A stretch of DNA of 64,000 bases, from positions 44,578,501 through 44,642,500 of the forward strand of contig NC_073637.1 of the NCBI RefSeq assembly GCF_029407905.1, written 5' to 3'. The stretch comes from Bubalus kerabau (taxonomy: Eukaryota; Chordata; Mammalia; Artiodactyla; Bovidae). Positions within the stretch are counted from its first letter, which is position 1. Every line of letters begins with the position of its first letter. This document shows positions 32,768 through 43,578 of this stretch, one piece after another. The notes under the pieces were generated by a model. It searched no databases. It worked only from the letters and a program-made list of their open reading frames with translations, and had not been told where the DNA came from. The position numbers and the translations under genes are program-made.

Positions 32768-33316
32768 GGAATTAAAAGACACTTGCTCCTTGGAAGAAAA
32801 GTTATAACCAACCTAGACAGCATATTAAAAAGCAGAGATGTTACTTTGGCAACAAAGGTCTGTCTAGTCAAAGCTATGGTTTTTCCAGTAGTTATGTATG
32901 GATGTGAGAGTTGGATTATAAAGAAAACTGAACACCTAAGAACTGATGCCTTTGAACTGTGGTGTTGGAGAAGATTCTTGAGAGTCCTTTGGACTGCAAG
33001 GAGATCCAACCAGTCAATCCTAAAGGAAATCAGTCCTGAATATTCATTGTAACGACTGTTGATGAAGCTGAAGCTCCAATATTTTGGCCACCTGATGTGA
33101 ACAGCTGACTCAGAGAAGACCCTGATGCTGAGAAAGATTGAAAGCAGGAGGAAAAGGAGATGACAGAGGATGCGATGGTTGGATGGCATCACTGAGTCAA
33201 TGGACATGAGTTTGCACAAGCTCTGGAAGTTGGTGATGGACAGAGAGGCCTGGCGTGCTGCAGTCCATGGGGTTGCAAAGAGTTGTTAATGACTGAGCAA
33301 CTAAACTGACTGAAGC
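32768..33316 (+). mobile_element. BovB LINE, 3' fragment
   Basis: The C-terminal part of the polyprotein from LLGRKVITNLDSILKSRDVT through GCESWIIKKTEHLRTDAFEL to the 3' end (GACTGAGCAACTAAACTGAC). It is 5'-truncated, with a stop near 33050. It faces the larger BovB at 28.3-32.2 kb. Confidence 0.92.
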
Positions 33317-34819
33317 CATTATTCATTTCAATCTTATCCCATTTTTGATTGTATGTATTTTCAGTTTGCAGGGGCCTGGTAAAGTCAAGCAATTTATGCA
33401 ATTCCTTTCTTTATTAAATAGGTGTAGGAGGAAATTAGTGTAATTAAAATGCTCTCTTACTTAATTTTCATTGATTTCCTATGAACAGGCTCTCTAAATG
33501 GTGCTTTCACCATTTAGAAAATAAATGAATGAAATGACAGATTTTAAACATAGATAATATTTAGGTAAGTAGGTAGATAATGATATGTAATGGTAGGTAA
33601 TACCTAGCATGGTATTTTAAAGTATCAGAGGTAAGTACTCAAGTGGCTACTTGACTGAGGAAAGTTATCATGGCTAAAATCTATTATTAAAATCAGAGAC
33701 TACAGAAAATGTAAAAGTAACCATTTTCTATTGATTTTGAAAGGGTTACAAAATGCTCATCAAAATATCCTTGTTGAATAAAGAGAGCTTTCTAAGTTGT
33801 AAAGAAATTTCCTCTTGAACTGAATTTTCTTTGCTATCTGCAATAGGGGGCTTTGGTGAATATTCACTTCTCTGAAAAAAAAAAAATGAGCAAATTAGCC
33901 ATTGGAGAAGAGACCCATTTTAAAATAGATGTGGTTGTCATGAAATCTTCCATTGCCTCTCACCCAGACACAAGACATAAAATACAGTCCATATCTGTTC
34001 CTTGAAATAGCAAAAGAAAGTAAGTTGTCTAATCTGGTTATTATTAAAGACTCTTACATCAAATGGAGCTCTTGGTTGAAAGAATCAGAAGCCAACCATG
34101 ACTAATTTAAGCATAAAATATTTTATTTAGAGGATGTTAAATAGTTCATAGAATTTTAATGTGGGAGAGATGAGAGGAGGTGAAGGGAAAGGGAAGAGGG
34201 AAGGCAGAGAACCAGGTTTGAGGATACAGAGTTAAGAAAATTTCCTCCAAGCAACACCATATCTTGAAACAGATCTTGACCATTCAGGCAACGCTGTACA
34301 GAGTAGAAACTGCCAGAATTGCCTCTCAAGACCTGATATGACCTCTGCTACCATCTCCAGTATGCATCCCAGAGGCCCTGCATCTTTGCATCATTACCTT
34401 CTCAGTCAAAGCCTAATGCAAGTGTATGAGTAAGCAGAGCTCCAGGAAAGATTGAAGAGTAAGCGTCTGGCATCTTATGCTTCTATATTTGGGTGGCTCT
34501 GTGCCATACAGTAGGAGATTAGTCAGACATAGGAAGGAAATTCAGAGACTAGGAAGCTAGAAAGAGTGACAAATACTTATTGAAATTCAAGAATATAAGG
34601 AGTATTTCTTTATTAGGGCTGAAGTTAAAATTATTCCCTAAATATTTTTGTATTAAAAATCTTTATTTGAATGAAAGGACTACAATACTATTAATTTTTT
34701 CCATTCTCTTTTTGTTAATATTTATATTTCCTTTATTTTGAAAATCATATGCCCAATTTCCAATCTGAATTTTTTGTGATCATTTGGCTTCTTAAAACTA
34801 TTATAATAACTGTTATATT
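33317..34819. other. Unassigned sequence
   Basis: No gene or confident repeat. There is a purine-rich patch near 34160-34215 and an A run at 33876-33888. Confidence 0.5.
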
Positions 34820-34822
34820 GCC

Positions 34823-35424
34823 AGGAGAAATATCAATTACCTCAGATATGCAGATGACACCACCCTTAGGGCAGAAAGCAAAGAAGAACTAAAGAGCCTC
34901 TTGATGAAAGTGAGAGAGTGAAAAAGTTGGCTTAAAGCTCAACATTCAGAAAACTTAAGATCATGGCATCCACTCCCATCACTTCATGACAAACAGATGA
35001 GGAAACAGTTGAAACAGGTACAGACTTTATGTGGGAGGGCTCCAAAATCACTCCAGATGGTGACTGCAGCCAATGAAATTAAAAGACGCTTCTTGGAAGA
35101 AAGGTTATGACCAACCTAGACAGTATATTAAAAAGCAGAGACATTACTTTGCCAACAAAGATTTGTCTAGTCAAAGCTATGATTTGTCTAGTAGTTGTGT
35201 ATGAATGTGAAAGTTGGACTATAAAGACAGCTGAGCGCTGAAGAATTGCTCCTTTTGAACTGTGGTGTTGGAGAAGACTCTTGAGAGTCCATGGGACTGC
35301 AAGGAGATCCAACCAGTCCATCCTAAAGGAAATCAATCCTGAATATTCATTGGAAGGGCTGATGCTAAAGCTGAAACTCCAATACTTTGGCCACCTGATG
35401 CGAAGAACTGACTCATTGGAAAAG
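34823..35424 (+). mobile_element. BovB LINE fragment lacking its 3' end
   Basis: It begins just before the YADD box (34847-34858) and runs through CSHEIKRR-equivalent and CESW-equivalent regions to MLKLKLQYFGHLMRRTDSLE, then stops at GGAAAAG. The final ~200 bp and microsatellite tail are absent, which 5' truncation does not explain. Confidence 0.9.
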
Positions 35425-35909
35425 TTTATTCTCAGTTTATTCTCTTGGCGTTACTCCCACTTCCAATTACCATATAATTTCTGTTTTGTCCAAAACAGTA
35501 ACCACTAACCACATACAGAAATTTAAATTATTTAATAAAGGAAAATTTAAAGTTTAGATTCTATGTTGTCCTGGTCACATTTCCAGTGATCAGTGGTTCC
35601 ACATTACTAGTGGCCTGCATATTGGTTAGCACTAATATAGACTATTTCTGCCATCATAGAGGGGTTAACCACATACCTCTGGACTAAACTTTAATTCTAA
35701 ATGATTATGAATATGTGTTTTATAGTTGATCCTTGCTTACTTAAACAATAATATAGTTTACTAATATATTAGTAAATATATTTCTTCTAGGCCCCTCATT
35801 GTTCTCCTGGGGTAATTTCTTCTCTTGCTGTATACCTCTTCAGAGAATATGCTCTAATAAGAATTTTGCATATTCAATCTTATGAAGACTTTATTCCAGA
35901 AATATATTT
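35425..35909. other. AT-rich unassigned sequence
   Basis: No gene recognised. Confidence 0.45.
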
Positions 35910-36075
35910 AGTTTATACTTGTATATCAATATTAGTTTAATGTAGTATAAAATTATAGGCTAATATTCTTTCCCTTCATCACCTTGAGCATAAGTTTATA
36001 TTTGCATATCAAGATTAGTTTGATGTAGTATAAAATTATAGGCTAATATTCTTTCCCTTCATCTCTTTGAACAAA
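35910..36075. repeat. 83-bp tandem duplication, two copies
   Basis: Copy 1 is 35910-35992 and copy 2 is 35993-36075. They differ at about 8 of 83 positions and share the exact core TATAAAATTATAGGCTAATA and ATTCTTTCCCTTCAT. Confidence 0.95.
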
Positions 36076-36646
36076 TTTTTCACTGTCTTCTGATATTTAG
36101 TGAATCTATTGAGAAATTTAGTGACAATCTTAGAGGTAAATTGAAATACTGGCTCCAATTTTTCACTTATCTCTCTATTCATGTCTTTTGTATGTAATGT
36201 CACAATTCCTCATAAAAAGGCCTAGAGGACTCTCTAAGTCCTTGATTTTGGATTCAGCCACATGATTGATTCTAGTCAATAAAATATGGTTGAATTGATA
36301 GGGCATCAGTTCTGAAAATAGGACCTAAGAGACCTTCTGGGTTTCTTCTTTCCCTTTGCATCCCTGCCATCATCATACAAAGAGCTACTCCTTATTGCTG
36401 CTGCCCCTTGGGCTAAACTAAAAAATTAAACAGATGCAAAGAAGATCTTTTGAAAAAAAATTTTTTTTAGTTAAAATTATATTCTCATGCTCAATATTTC
36501 TAATTAGTTCTTATTCATATTAACTCATCTCTTGGAGGACCATGTAATTACCAAATGTCATAAGTCTTAATGCCTCTCAGGTAGGAAAATGTTTAGGTTT
36601 TAGCTTATCCTCCTCTAGATGAGTTTTGGGAGGGAGACGTCTCAAG
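36076..36646. other. Unassigned sequence
   Basis: No gene recognised. A pure A8T8 palindrome lies near 36455-36470. Confidence 0.45.
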
Positions 36647-37141
36647 GCAGGGCTTCCCTCATGGCTCAGATGGTAAAGAATCTGCCTGCAATGCAGGAGA
36701 CTGGGTTCGATCCCTGGGTTGGGAAGATCCCATGAAGGAGGACATAGCACCTACTCCACTATTCTTGCTGGAAGAATTCCATGATCAGAGAAGCCTGGCA
36801 GGCTAAAGTCCATGCGATCACAAAGAGTCAGACATGCTGCTGCTGCTGCTAAGTCGCTTCAGTCGTATCCGACTCTGTGCGATCCCATAGACAGCAGCCC
36901 ACCAGGCTCCACCGTCCCTGGGATTCTCCCGGCAAGAACACTGGAGTGGGCTGCCATTTCCTTCTCCAATGCATGAAAGGGAAAAGTGAAAGTGAAGTCG
37001 CTCAGTCGTGTCCAACTCTTTGCGACCCCATGGACTGCAGCCTACCAGGCTCCTCCATCCATGGGATTTTCCAGGCAAGAGTACTGGAGTGGGGTGCCAT
37101 TGCCTTCTCCAGTCTGACATGACTGAGTGACTAACACACCA
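36647..37141 (+). mobile_element. Bov-tA SINE, split by a BOV-A2
   Basis: The main part (36647-36836) has the head GGGCTTCCCTCATGGCTCAG, B-box GGTTCGATCCCTGGG and body. The tail resumes at 37111 with AGTCTGACATGACTGAGTGA and ends near ACTAACACACC. Confidence 0.9.
36837..37110 (-). mobile_element. BOV-A2 SINE, inserted in a Bov-tA
   Basis: Dimeric element: two Bov-A monomers (36841-36974 and 36990-37110) joined by the GAAAGTGAAGTCGCTCAGTC linker, with the (CTG)n tail on the left as the minus-strand 3' end. The 11-bp duplication AGTCAGACATG / AGTCTGACATG (one mismatch) flanks it at 36826-36836 and 37111-37121. Confidence 0.94.
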
Positions 37142-37221
37142 CAGTCTCAAGGCAAAATGTTGTATTCTAGTAGAGTAATTCAAGTCACTTACTGCTTATT
37201 TGTCTCCCTCAGGCATCCCCC

Positions 37222-37413
37222 AAAATGAAAGTTGCTCAGTCGTGACCAACACTTTGCGACCCCATGGACTATACAGTCCATGGAATTCTCCAGGCCAGAA
37301 TACTGGAGTGGGTAGCTTTTCCTTTCTCCAGGGGATCTTCCAAACCCAGGGATCGAACCTAGGTCTCCTGCACTGCAGGCGGTTTCTTCACCAGCTGAAC
37401 CACAAGGTAAGCC
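37222..37413 (-). mobile_element. Bov-tA SINE
   Basis: Minus-strand element with head GGGCTTACCTTGTGGTTCAG, B-box GGTTCGATCCCTGGG (on minus) and 3' end GTTGGTCACGACTGAGCAAC. Confidence 0.9.
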
Positions 37414-38294
37414 CAGAGCCCAACCAAAAAACCATGACAGACTTCACACTAGGCACTGCTTTTCTGTAAGAAGCAAAAATACTTTTTTTTAATGTTATTA
37501 TCTGGGCCCAGTGTTTGGAGGTGGGGAAAGCTCCAGGCTCTGTTGAACAATTTGAGATCACTAAAATAACTGGTTCACCCAGCTCTTGGGCTACACTGAT
37601 GTACATATATACCATTGTTGACCCTGGTTTGGATCAATAGCGTACCTGATGCTTAGGAGTGATGGTGCAGACAGTAATCCACTCAGGTTAAATGGATAAG
37701 AGATATAGGTATAAAGAGATATCTTTCACCCAAGCAAATTATGTGGCCTCACTATAGGTTCCCTAACATCCAACACCTCATCTTAAACACACTTTGGAGC
37801 TCGAATTCTTTAGCTCTCCTGAAGGTTTTTCACTTTGTTATGTTACTTAAAAAATGATCCTAGAGTCTACCTGTCCCTCTGTTTCTTGGGAGACATGTCC
37901 CAGAATCTGTTTTAGGGAGAGACCAGAATCCTTTGCAATCCTTCACCATCATGTGTCTCAAATATTTTTATAAACATTACAATCCCCAGAAGTATTATGA
38001 GGAATGTCATTCCCTGGTATTACAAGGGCAATTCCCAATGATGCATTCAAATGAATTTTTCAGCACATGAATTTGAAATAAAACCAGATGGTTATCTGGA
38101 AGAAACTCTTTTAAACTTTACTTTGCTGATTTTAAAAGTAAATATCAAACACTTCTTTTTGTCTCTTTGGATGGCCATTTCCTGACAAGCCTATCTAGAC
38201 ATATCTCCTTGGTTATAGTCTATAATATTATCCTTTTTATTCTTTCAATGTTTTATCTCAATCAGAAATAATTCTGATTTTAACTTTTGTTTAT
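37414..38294. other. Unassigned sequence
   Basis: No gene or confident repeat. Confidence 0.45.
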
Positions 38295-38415
38295 TGCTTG
38301 TCTCTCTCCATCAGATTGTAAACTCCGTGAGGGTCCATATCACTCTGAGCTTTACCCACAATGCCTAAGAAATATCTCATATAGTAGATACTTAATAAAG
38401 ATTTGTTAAATAGAT
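38295..38415 (+). repeat. L2 LINE, 3' tip
   Basis: CAGATTGTAAACTCCGTGAG and TAGTAGATACTTAATAAAGA are the recognisable L2 3' UTR segments. Confidence 0.6.
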
Positions 38416-38925
38416 TAACCACTCTTCTTTGCAAATTAAATCTTATTGTTACTGGATTTCCCAAATTTATGTAAAATGTCATTTCTGGCACTTTCTTGTA
38501 TTTTCCTTGGTGTTTACAATAAACCTATGTACTAGTTTGTTTGTGCTATAGTAACAGAGCACCACAAACCGAGTGGTTTCAACAGAAATTTACTGTCTCA
38601 CAGTTCTGCAAGTTAGATGTGTGAAATGAAGGTGTCAGTAGGGTTGGCTCTTTCTGAGGACAAATTTGTGAAGAACCTATATCTCTTGACTAAAGAGATG
38701 GTCATCTTCATGTTAATATCACATGTCTTCTTGTATGCATGTATCTGTTCCCAAATGTCTTCCTTTTATGAACCAGTCATATTGGATAAGAGTCAACTCT
38801 AATAATCTTAATTTTGATTTAATTATCTCTGTAAAGACTATATCTCTATAGAAGGTCACATTTTGATGTACTAGGGTTAATTACACAAATTTAATACATG
38901 AATTTTGAAGAGCCAGTTCAACCCA
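38416..38925. other. Unassigned sequence, possibly an old repeat
   Basis: The stretch 38525-38900 (CTATAGTAACAGAGCACCAC, CTCACAGTTCTGCAAGTTAG) resembles a dispersed mammalian repeat that I cannot name with confidence. Confidence 0.3.
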
Positions 38926-39127
38926 GGATTTCCCTGGTGACTCAGTGGTAAAGAATCTGCCTACAATGCAGGAGACCTGAGTTTGATTCCTGGGTTAGGA
39001 AGATACCCTGGAGAAGGAATGGCAACTCACTCCAATATTCTTACCTGGGAAATCCCATGGGCAAAGGAGCCTGGTGGGCTACAGTACTTGGGGTCAAAAG
39101 GGTCGGACAGGACTTAGCTACTAAACC
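38926..39127 (+). mobile_element. Bov-tA SINE, full length
   Basis: Head GGATTTCCCTGGTGACTCAG, B-box GTTTGATTCCTGGG, body GGAGAAGGAATGGCAACTCA and 3' end GGGTCGGACAGGACTTAGCT. Confidence 0.9.
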
Positions 39128-39313
39128 ACCACCACTTCCCTTGTTGTGTAATAGCATTTACTTGTCTTTCTTCATAACTATAATTTGAGACAACTTGAAC
39201 ACAGAGTAGTCATTCAGTAAATGTCAAGGGTATGAGTGAACGCATTCTCTGAAGAAAACCTACAGATCTTAACATCCAACTTCAGCCTTTCCTATAGTGC
39301 TTCTTAAAAGTAA

Positions 39314-39445
39314 GCATGGGGTGGGAAGTGAGATGAAGGCTCAAGAGGGAAGGGACATATGTATACCTATGGCTGATCCATGTTGGTGTGTGGCAGAAGC
39401 CAACACAATATTGTAATTGTCCTTCAGTTAAAAATAAGTGAATTA
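39314..39445 (+). mobile_element. L1 LINE, 3' UTR fragment
   Basis: TATACCTATGGCTGATCCAT, GTGTGGCAGAAGCCAACACA and CCTTCAGTTAAAAATAAGTG match the ruminant L1 3' UTR seen at 45.8 and 63.8 kb, with an A-rich end. Confidence 0.75.
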
Positions 39446-41577
39446 AGAGAGAAAAAAGAGAGACAGAGATCACCTTCTGCTTCAAACTCCATCCAAGACT
39501 TAGTGCCACTTTTCTGGCCCTTTCCTACATTTTACCATGTTGTAGTGAATTTATGAATGAGTGAGTCTGAAGTCCTTGTTAACACTGCAAGGGCAGGACC
39601 CTGAGTTAATATTTACTCATATCTTTTGCCTTGTTTGGAGCATAATAAACGTTGAGTGTTTTTTGAGCTGACAGAAACCAACAGAACTATAACTCATAAC
39701 AAAGAAGCAAAAATAAAGATAATTTCCACCTGGATATCTTTGGAATGGCCACAACCTCCTTGACTCTGGGACACAGGATCTTTCGCTGTTGTCCTTTAAT
39801 TGAAAACAGATCAGTTTAACCTTTGGACTCCAGCTGGCTTGTTTCTCTGTGTCCCATGAGTAAGTTCCATTCAAAACAAAGTGAAACTACTTTAAGGTCT
39901 GGTTCCTGTTGTCTGTTCCTAGGAAAAGAAGCAGTGTCACATTTTATTGTCTCTATGCTACAGTAATAATAAAATAAATAATAATTCCCATACTTTGGAT
40001 CCTAAGGCTACCGTGGCATAGGATTTTTGTGGGAAGATGCATTTGCAAGAGAATTTGGCAACTCAATGTGCTGCAATCCACAGTTTTAATACCATCTTGT
40101 CAGCTTCTTAATTCCCATTCCAGATGTTCCAGTAGGAGTGGGAAGAGTGAGCATGTCTTCCCACAGAGGATGTTTCTTTTTTCCTTGGAAACTTAGCAAA
40201 TACCACAGCAGTGTGTAGTTTATGCTCATCTACAGTCAGATATGCCAAAAGGAATGCTTCACTTGGCGTAAATTGGGGCTACTCATTATTCTAGTAGAAA
40301 TCATGCATCACAATAAAAGGAAATGTCAGATTTCACTTAATATCGGACCACTTCCCTTAAGATATATTTTCATTTTAAACTCCTCTGTGGAGCCTGCCAT
40401 TTGGGAGAGTAAACGAACAAAGAAATAATAGTATAGATACATACCAGGCAGGAAAATCCTCACTCAAAATATCAGAGACACTTTAGCACTTTGTAGAAGC
40501 TACAGCAGCTCAGGCATTCTCCCGTATGAGGAATGGATAAGTGTGCTGAATCCTAAGCAACCTTTCAATTTTCTCTTGAATAATAGTGTTCTTTTTCTTT
40601 TCAGTTAAATTTAACAACCTATTATGATATTAAGATTGTTCTCCACAATTTCTATGATGCCATTCCTAATTTTATGCTGTGGGATCTCCTTTCAGTTGAA
40701 TTTGTAATTTAAGATTAAAAACTTCCTTTCATCTAAGTCTTAACAGAGATAGTCCCCAGTCTTGGCTAACTTTGAATTTGGCGCTTTAGGAGGTCCCAGG
40801 AGATTTTGCCCCAGGATGTTCTCTCCAGATGTATCTCTGCAATTTAGGATTGTGTTTATGCAGGCTTATATTCATATTTGAGGTAACCAATAACTCTGTA
40901 ATGCCTTTATTGATCTTCAAAAAATGAGAGCTTAATTGGCAAGAAGAGATTGGTTCTATCTGGCTGTATTTGATAAGGTAGCCCCTTAGGAAGGATCATT
41001 AGGCCCTAATTGGAAAAAGGAATTGTTCTTACTGCTGTCCCCTTAAGCTGTTTCTGCTTATCTTATCGTGAGGGTGGTGGTAGGGCTCTGTGTTTATACA
41101 GAAGTTTGACCTGGATTTCATAGAATCACAAGGGGTCTGGGTGACCAATGAGAAACTGTTGCTAGGGAGACATTGAAACATATGCTAACTAAATCAGAGT
41201 TGACATAAATTTTTAAGATGAGGAGAGGAAATTCTATTTATGCATTTCTCTCACTCTTGCAACCTCCCTCCCTCCCTCTTTCTCTCCCTCCCTCTCAAGA
41301 TTTTCGTATTAGGTATTCTATGTGTTTCTGATTATAGCACTGTTATTTTTACCAGTTGTTTATCCAGAACATTTTTTTTCCCTGTCTTTCTTACATATTT
41401 TCAGTCATGCTTTTCATTCTCATGCTGAAAGCATAGCCTTTGTGCATTGGTGCTGAACCTCATCCCAAACACAGTTTTGAGTGAAAGAGAAAAGAATAGT
41501 TTTATTCCTTTGCAAGCTCAATGGGCTCCTGCCTCAAAAATCTATGTCCCAACCCAGAGGATTTGATGAGGAGTTTT
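39446..41577. other. Unassigned sequence with a pyrimidine microsatellite
   Basis: A (CCCT)n-like pyrimidine tract lies at 41262-41297. Otherwise no gene or repeat was recognised in 2.1 kb. Open frames at 39617-39874 and 40222-40428 are unsupported. Confidence 0.5.
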
Positions 41578-41790
41578 GGGCTTCCCAGGTGGCTCAGTGT
41601 TAAAGAATCTGACTGCCAATGCAGGAGACACAGGAGATTTGGGTTCGACCTCTGGGTCAGGAAGATCCCCTGGAGGAGGAAATGGCAACCCACTCCATTG
41701 TTCTTGCCTGGACAATTCCATGGGCAAAGGAACCCGGCAGGCTACAGTGCATGGGTTAGCAAAGAGTTGGACACAACTGAGTGACTAACA
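41578..41790 (+). mobile_element. Bov-tA SINE, full length
   Basis: Head GGGCTTCCCAGGTGGCTCAG, B-box GGGTTCGACCTCTGGG, body and 3' end GTTGGACACAACTGAGTGAC. It carries a small internal duplication (GGAGACACAGGAGATT) between head and B-box. Confidence 0.92.
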
Positions 41791-41880
41791 CTTTCCAGTA
41801 TTCTTGAGTGGGAAATCCCATGGACAGAGGAGTTCAAGGGGTCCCAAAGAATTGGACATGACTGAGCATGCACCCACCCA
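41791..41880 (+). mobile_element. Bov SINE, partial second unit
   Basis: It restarts at TTTCCAGTATTCTTGAGTGG and runs to ATTGGACATGACTGAGCATG, giving a second SINE body directly behind the first. It is either a dimer-like product or an internal duplication. Confidence 0.7.
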
Positions 41881-42043
41881 CACATGTATTTGTAGCAATG
41901 GTGCAAAGATGGGATTGCTGATAAGATTAGGCTGTGTGCAGGGAATCTGGACTCAAGTAATCTTTTTGATGACCTTCTCTGGTTTCTTTAGCCTCAGGTA
42001 GTCTTTCTTCATCAAGAATGCTGACATATTAAAGAGTTTAGTT

Positions 42044-42125
42044 TGGCAAAACTAATACAGTTATGTAAAGTTTAAAAATAAAATTAAATTAAAAAAAAAA
42101 ACCAAAAAAAAAAAAATAAAAAAAT
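42044..42125 (+). mobile_element. Very short L1 insertion (3' UTR tip plus A-rich tail)
   Basis: Only about 80 bp of L1 (GGCAAAACTAATACAGTTAT then an A-rich tail). The 13-bp target duplication AAAGAGTTTAGTT is exact at 42031-42043 and 42126-42138. Confidence 0.88.
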
Positions 42126-42504
42126 AAAGAGTTTAGTTCAGTCATTCAGTCCTGTCAGTCTTTGCAACCCCATGGACTGCAGCACGCCAGGCCTCCCTGC
42201 CCATCTCCAACTCCTGGAGTTTACCCAAACTCATTTCCATTGAGTCAGTGATGCCATCCAACCATCTCATCCTCTGTCATCCCCTTTTCCTCCTGCCTTC
42301 AATCTCTCCCAGCATCAGGGTCTTTTCAAATGAATCAGTTCTTCACATGAGGTGGCAAAAATATTGGAGTTTCAGCTTCAGCATCAGTCCTTCCAATGAA
42401 TATTCAGGACTGATTTCCTTTAGGATGGACTGGTTGGATCTCCTTTCTGTCCAAGGGACTCTCAAGAGCCTTCTCCAACACCACAGTTCAAAAGCAGCAA
42501 TTCT

Positions 42505-43566
42505 TCAGGACTCAGCTTTCTTTATAGTCCAACTCTCACATCCATACATGACTACTGGAAAAACCATAGCTTTGACTAGATGGACCTTTGTTGGCAAACT
42601 AATGTCTCTGCTTTTTGATATGCTATCTAGGTTGGTCATAACTTTTCCTCCAAGGAGCAAGTTTTTTTTTAATTTCATGGCTGCAGTCACCATATGCAGT
42701 GATTTTGGAGCCCCCCAAAATAAAGTCAGCCATTGTTTCCACTGTTTCCCCATCTATTTGCCATAAAGTGATGGGACCAGATGCCATGATCTTTGTTTTC
42801 TGAATGTTGAGTTTCAAGCCTACTTTTTCACTCTACTCTTTCACTTTCATCAAGAGGCTCTTTAGTTCTTCCTCACTTTCTGCCATAAGGGTGGTGTCAT
42901 CTGCATATCTGAGGTTATTGATATTTCTCCCAGCAATCGTGATTCCAGCTTGTGCTTCTTCCAGCCCAGCTTTTCTCATGATGTACTCTGCATATAAGTT
43001 AAATAAGCAGGCTGACAATATACAGCCTTGATGTACTCCTTTCCCGATTTGGAACCAGTCTGTTGTTCCATGACCAGTTCTAACTGTTGCATCCAAACCT
43101 GCATACAGATTTCCCAAGAGGTAGGTCAGGTGGTTTGGTATTGCCATCTCTTAAAGAGTTTTCCACAGTTTGTTGTGATCCACACAGTCAAACACTTTGG
43201 CATAGTCAATAAAGCAGACGTAGATGTTTTCCTGAGACTCTTGCTTTTTTGATGATCCAATAGATGCTGGCAATTTTGATATCTGGTTCCTTTGCTTTTT
43301 CTAAATCCAACTTGAACATCTGGAAGTTCATGGTTCACATACTGTTGAAGCCTGGCTTGGAGAATTTTGAGCATTGCTTTGCTAGCATGTGAGATGACTG
43401 CAATTGTGCTGTAGTTTAAGCATTCCTTGGCATTGACTTTCTTTGAGATTTGGAATGAAAACTGACCTTTTCTAGTCCTGTGGCCACTGCTGAGTTTTCC
43501 AAATTTGCTGGCATATTGAGTGGGCTTCCCTGGTGGCTCAGAGGTTAAAGTGTGCAGCACTTTCAC
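42505..43566 (-). pseudogene. BovB reverse transcriptase remnant
   Basis: Three overlapping minus-strand frames. 43126-43566 carries KECLNYSTIAVISHASKAML and VNHELPDVQVGFRKSKGTRY (fingers). 42833-43147 carries GIGKGVHQGC-like and NLRYADDTTLMAESEEELKS (palm, both catalytic aspartates kept). 42505-42753 carries PTKVHLVKAMVFPVVMYGCE. Frame breaks separate them and there is no endonuclease region. Confidence 0.88.
43523..43551 (+). mobile_element. Orphan 5' head of a Bov-tA SINE inside BovB
   Basis: GGGCTTCCCTGGTGGCTCAG then AGGTTAAAG is the first ~29 bp of a Bov-tA and nothing more. BovB sequence continues on both sides (GCATATTGAGTG before, GTGCAGCACTTTCACAGCAT after). Confidence 0.8.
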
Positions 43567-43578
43567 AGCATCATCTTC

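Larger units (their letters stand above)
42130..43578 (-). mobile_element. BovB LINE, 5'-truncated
   Basis: About 1.4 kb on the minus strand, from its 3' end at the GTTTAGTTCAGTCATTCAGT boundary through the C-terminus, YADD box (42896-42907), QGCILSACLFNLYAEYI segment and fingers region to about 43578. A 30-bp SINE head interrupts it near 43523. Confidence 0.93.

Noticed and set aside
36455..36470. A8T8 palindrome as an origin or protein-binding site
   Set aside because: Simple homopolymer junction in AT-rich DNA with no further signal.
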